9,441 bases of DNA from contig JAABTA010000015.1 in NCBI GenBank assembly GCA_011390075.1, forward strand, positions 1 to 9,441, read 5' to 3'. Below are positions 6,871-9,441 of the stretch, piece by piece. How positions within the stretch are numbered: position 1 is the first letter of the stretch; each line of letters starts with the position of its first letter. A program made the translations under genes and the position numbers. Under the pieces are notes generated by a model. That model made no database searches, was not told where the DNA came from, and saw nothing but the letters and a program-made list of their open reading frames with translations. The DNA is from Helicobacteraceae bacterium. Lineage in GTDB: Bacteria; Campylobacterota; Campylobacteria; Campylobacterales; SZUA-545.

Positions 6871-8706
6871 ATGATAAGTGCCATAACAAAAACAGGAATA
6901 TTTATACTCATTCTACTAGGAATATTTCTATTAGCTCGCATTGGGCTCTATATTGCACACTATGACTTTTTTGCAGAGCTCACCCTCTTTGAGACTCTTT
7001 TTGCTTTTATACATGGAGTACGGTTTGACCTCTCCATCGGTTTAACTTTTCTGTTTCTATTTTTGCTTTTGCTTAATTTGCCATTTAAGATCTTTGTCTC
7101 AAAAATATACAATCAAATAACAAGCTGGGTGTTTCTTTTGGCAATGATTGTCTATATCTTTATCTTAGTTGGCGATATCTTATATTTTGGCTATGTAAAA
7201 AGGCATTTGGCTGATGAGTTACTTCTGTTGCAAGGGGATAAAACTTTTCTTTTAGATATGGTTCCTGTCTACTGGATTGAGACTCTTTTAGGATTTATAT
7301 TTATAGCTATGTTAGCCTACTTTTGGAAAAAACTTGCAGCTATAGAGGTAAAAAAAAATCCCTATCCCTGGATAACTTTTGTAGCTCTTTTTCTTCTTTT
7401 TTTCGTAGCTATTAGAGGCAGTGTAGGCACAAAGCCAATTAGTGTAGTCAATGCTTACACTAGTGGCAATTCAAAAGAGGCAAGCCTGACGCTTAATGGA
7501 GTATTTACAGCCTATCACTACGGTAGAAGATCGCAAAATGAGGACTTCTCTTTCTATCCACAGCAAGAAGCGTTAGAGATCTTGGGACTCCAAGAGCGTG
7601 AGTTTCCTCTTAAAAAGTCCTATGCTCAAAAAAGAAGTAACCTGAATGTGGTAGTGGTTATGATGGAGAGCTGGAGCCCTAGATATATAGATAGCTATGG
7701 GGCAGACCTTGGAATAACACCAAACTTTGATGCTTTTGCTAAAAAAGGGGTAAAATTTACCAACTTCTATGCCTCTGGACAACGAAGCATTGAGGGGATA
7801 CAAGCTGCACTTACTGGAGTGCCACCAATTAAAGGGGTTCCCTCTTTGGGGTTTGGTTTGGAGATCGCTAATATCACAAGACTTGGGGAGATCTTGGAGA
7901 GGAATAACTATGAGAAGGTGTTTCTACAAACAAGCAAAAGAGGTAGCTTTTATATGGACGCTATAGCTACAGCTTTAGGCTTTGATAGATATTTTGGCAT
8001 GGAGGATATGCCACCTCTTCTTGAGTATCCCGACCCTGAGGGGGCTAAGTTTGGCTGGGATTATGAGGGGTATATGAAACTTTTTGACGCATTAGAAAGC
8101 CCAGACGAGCAAAACTTTTTTGCCTTTTTGTTCACAGGTTCTACCCATACCCCCTATCCAAGGCTTCCTGCATTTTTAGAAAAATACCCTTACGATGGTG
8201 AGGAGCAATCTTTTTATAATCTTGTTTACTACTCTGATTACGCTTTAGGGGAGTTTATGAAAAAGGCAAAAACAAAAGAGTGGTTTGAAGATACGGTTTT
8301 TATTTTTACAGCAGACCACGCTATGGCGCACTATCAAAGTGGAGAGTTTTTAGAAGGGTTTCATGTTCCGTTTGTGATCTACTCTCCTAAACACTTTGCT
8401 CCTGCTGTAGAGACGAAAATAGCGTCACAGATTCAGATTATGCCAACAATTATCGATATTTTAGGATTTGATGATAGCTTTTATGCCTTTGATGACTCTC
8501 TTTTTAAAACTGACGCTCAAGCCGCTTTCATCTACTCTGGAGGGATTGTTGGGGCTATTACCAAGAAGGGCTATCTCAAGCACTCCTATAGCAATAGGCT
8601 AGAGACCACACTAGATAAACAGCTTGCCCTTGAAGTTGAGAGAAGAATCCTAGCAAAAGCGCAAATTACAAGTAGGCTCATTAAAGAGAACAGATTTGCA
8701 CAATAG
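6871..8706 (+). CDS. LTA-synthase-like membrane sulfatase-family transferase (MdoB/OpgB-related)
   Basis: Predicted inner-membrane enzyme of 611 residues with a periplasmic alkaline-phosphatase-superfamily domain. Gram-negative relatives move phosphoglycerol or phosphoethanolamine from phospholipids to glycans or lipids, so an envelope substrate (LPS or periplasmic glucan) is likely but unproven. About five hydrophobic segments lie near 7-29, 43-70, 84-107, 133-153 and 167-182. The catalytic domain starts near 257 with NVVVVMMESWSP (metal-binding E266), GQRSIEG (303-309, with S306 at the expected nucleophile position), ALTGVPP (313-319), GSTHTPY (423-429), TADHA (480-484, D482 and H483 as metal ligands) and HVPFVIYSP (498-506). 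Strong Shine-Dalgarno TAAGGGA and TATAAT precede it. It is divergent from kdsB, which supports an envelope role. A lipoteichoic acid product is unlikely in a Gram-negative cell. Confidence 0.88.
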   Translation: MISAITKTGIFILILLGIFLLARIGLYIAHYDFFAELTLFETLFAFIHGVRFDLSIGLTFLFLFLLLLNLPFKIFVSKIYNQITSWVFLLAMIVYIFILVGDILYFGYVKRHLADELLLLQGDKTFLLDMVPVYWIETLLGFIFIAMLAYFWKKLAAIEVKKNPYPWITFVALFLLFFVAIRGSVGTKPISVVNAYTSGNSKEASLTLNGVFTAYHYGRRSQNEDFSFYPQQEALEILGLQEREFPLKKSYAQKRSNLNVVVVMMESWSPRYIDSYGADLGITPNFDAFAKKGVKFTNFYASGQRSIEGIQAALTGVPPIKGVPSLGFGLEIANITRLGEILERNNYEKVFLQTSKRGSFYMDAIATALGFDRYFGMEDMPPLLEYPDPEGAKFGWDYEGYMKLFDALESPDEQNFFAFLFTGSTHTPYPRLPAFLEKYPYDGEEQSFYNLVYYSDYALGEFMKKAKTKEWFEDTVFIFTADHAMAHYQSGEFLEGFHVPFVIYSPKHFAPAVETKIASQIQIMPTIIDILGFDDSFYAFDDSLFKTDAQAAFIYSGGIVGAITKKGYLKHSYSNRLETTLDKQLALEVERRILAKAQITSRLIKENRFAQ

Positions 8707-8715
8707 AAGATAGGC

Positions 8716-8721
8716 TATAAT
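8716..8721 (+). promoter_or_regulatory. Candidate -10 box very close to the PAS-GGDEF gene start
   Basis: An exact TATAAT lies just 9 bases before the ATG at 8731, within the 24-base gap after the transferase gene. If used, transcription would begin about 3 bases before that ATG, giving a nearly leaderless mRNA, or translation would begin at Met6 (8746). It may instead be a chance match, with the gene read through from upstream. Confidence 0.3.
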
Positions 8722-8730
8722 GGTTCTAAT

Positions 8731-9441
8731 ATGAATACACACGATATGAATTGGTCTGACCAACGGCTTTTAGAGTCCTATAAAAGGGCTGTGGATGATA
8801 GTAGTATTTTCTCGGTTACTGATAAACGAGGAGTGATAGAGTATGTCAACGACGAGTTTTGTAAGATTAGTGGCTACACAAAAGAGGAACTTATTGGCAA
8901 GCCACAAAATATAGTACGGCACCCTGATATGGATTCAGATATTTTTAGAGAGCTCTGGAGGACTATTTTAGATAAAAAAACATGGAAGGGCATTGTCAAA
9001 AACAGAAAAAAAGATGGCAGTAGCTACTATGTTTCCACAACTATAGTGCCAATTTTAGAAGATAAACAGATTGCAGGTTTTGTCTCTATTAGACACGATG
9101 TCACAGAGGTGGTGGAGTCTCGTGCAAAGATAGATTTTCACACAAAAGACACCCTTACTCAGTTGCCAAATAGACAAAAACTCCTTGAAGATCTTGCAGA
9201 CAACTCCAATGAGTCTATGCTTATTTTGATTAAAATCAACCACTTTGATGATATTAGCAGTATCTATGGAGGGCAGGTAGTGGATACCCTAGCTCTAGAG
9301 TGTGCCAATAGTCTTAAAAATTTTGTAACTGATGAGGGAGCCAATCTCTACAGGGTTAATTTTGAGATCTTTGGCATACTAGTGAAACAAGAGCTTTTTT
9401 GGGACAAGTATCTTTTTATGGCAAAAAATTCTGTGCTAGTG
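8731..9441 (+). CDS. Aer-like PAS sensor with degenerate GGDEF domain (3' end cut by window edge)
   Basis: The first 237 residues of a cytoplasmic signalling protein; no membrane segment is visible. A PAS domain (about 16-130) strongly resembles the FAD-binding PAS of the aerotaxis receptor Aer: NDEFCKISGYTKEELIGKPQN (40-60), then IVRHPDMDSDIF and WKGIVKNRKKDG (85-96), suggesting redox or oxygen sensing. A GGDEF domain follows from about 138, opening with DTLTQLPNR (140-148). The metal-binding segment reads IKINHF instead of the usual DIDHF form, and the signature reads NFEIF (210-214) in place of GGDEF, so cyclase activity is not expected. Such domains often precede EAL phosphodiesterase domains, which would lie beyond the window. 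The frame is closed upstream by the transferase stop (TAG, 8704-8706), leaving the ATG at 8731 or Met6 as start; neither has a good ribosome binding site. Confidence 0.88.
   Translation, partial: MNTHDMNWSDQRLLESYKRAVDDSSIFSVTDKRGVIEYVNDEFCKISGYTKEELIGKPQNIVRHPDMDSDIFRELWRTILDKKTWKGIVKNRKKDGSSYYVSTTIVPILEDKQIAGFVSIRHDVTEVVESRAKIDFHTKDTLTQLPNRQKLLEDLADNSNESMLILIKINHFDDISSIYGGQVVDTLALECANSLKNFVTDEGANLYRVNFEIFGILVKQELFWDKYLFMAKNSVLV

Noticed and set aside
9055..9243. Short minus-strand frame near the right edge.
   Set aside because: It is opposite the PAS-GGDEF coding sequence, whose motifs continue through it on the plus strand.
1..9441. Search for defence systems, mobile elements, CRISPR repeats, tRNA genes or phage genes.
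   Set aside because: Every sizeable stretch is taken by recognisable housekeeping, envelope or signalling genes with similar codon use; no repeat arrays, transposase motifs or tRNA-like sequences were seen.

Overview
The window looks like ordinary chromosomal DNA from a member of the Campylobacterota (Epsilonproteobacteria), probably a free-living sulfur- or hydrogen-oxidising lineage such as Sulfurimonas or a relative. The base composition is AT-rich, genes are packed with gaps of 0-3 bases, TTG starts occur, and the left end carries hobA, an initiation gene known only from this group. From memory, the order rppH-lysC-hobA is also found in Helicobacter, where holB and folP follow. The genus is inference; the phylum-level placement is well supported.

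Left part (1-2184, minus strand): one operon reads rppH (RNA 5' pyrophosphohydrolase), lysC (aspartate kinase) and hobA (DnaA-binding initiation protein, cut by the window edge). lysC and hobA both start with TTG. Inside lysC a well-placed ribosome binding site precedes an in-frame ATG just before the ACT domains, which suggests a separate regulatory beta subunit.

Centre-left (2185-4881, plus strand): a 73-base divergent spacer with a perfect 7-bp inverted repeat separates rppH from hemW (radical SAM heme chaperone). recJ (single-strand 5'-3' exonuclease) follows hemW after 2 bases.

Centre-right (4870-6798, minus strand): kdsB (CMP-Kdo synthetase for LPS) is followed with no gap by a GAF-SpoIIE serine phosphatase, whose 3' end overlaps the 3' end of recJ by 12 bases.

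Right part (6871-9441, plus strand): a five-helix membrane protein with a periplasmic LTA-synthase/sulfatase-type domain is transcribed divergently from kdsB. It is followed by the start of a signalling protein with an Aer-like PAS domain and a clearly degenerate GGDEF domain, cut by the right edge. kdsB and the membrane transferase both suit cell-envelope work, while the GAF-SpoIIE and PAS-GGDEF proteins are signalling genes set beside them.

I see no tRNA, rRNA, CRISPR array, insertion sequence, prophage gene or strong rho-independent terminator, and no gene-free stretch longer than about 75 bases. No clearly new multi-gene system is visible. The points most worth a second look are the possible internal lysC start, the degenerate cyclase domain behind an Aer-type sensor, the cyclic-nucleotide-like GAF signature on the phosphatase, and the kdsB-phosphatase coupling.
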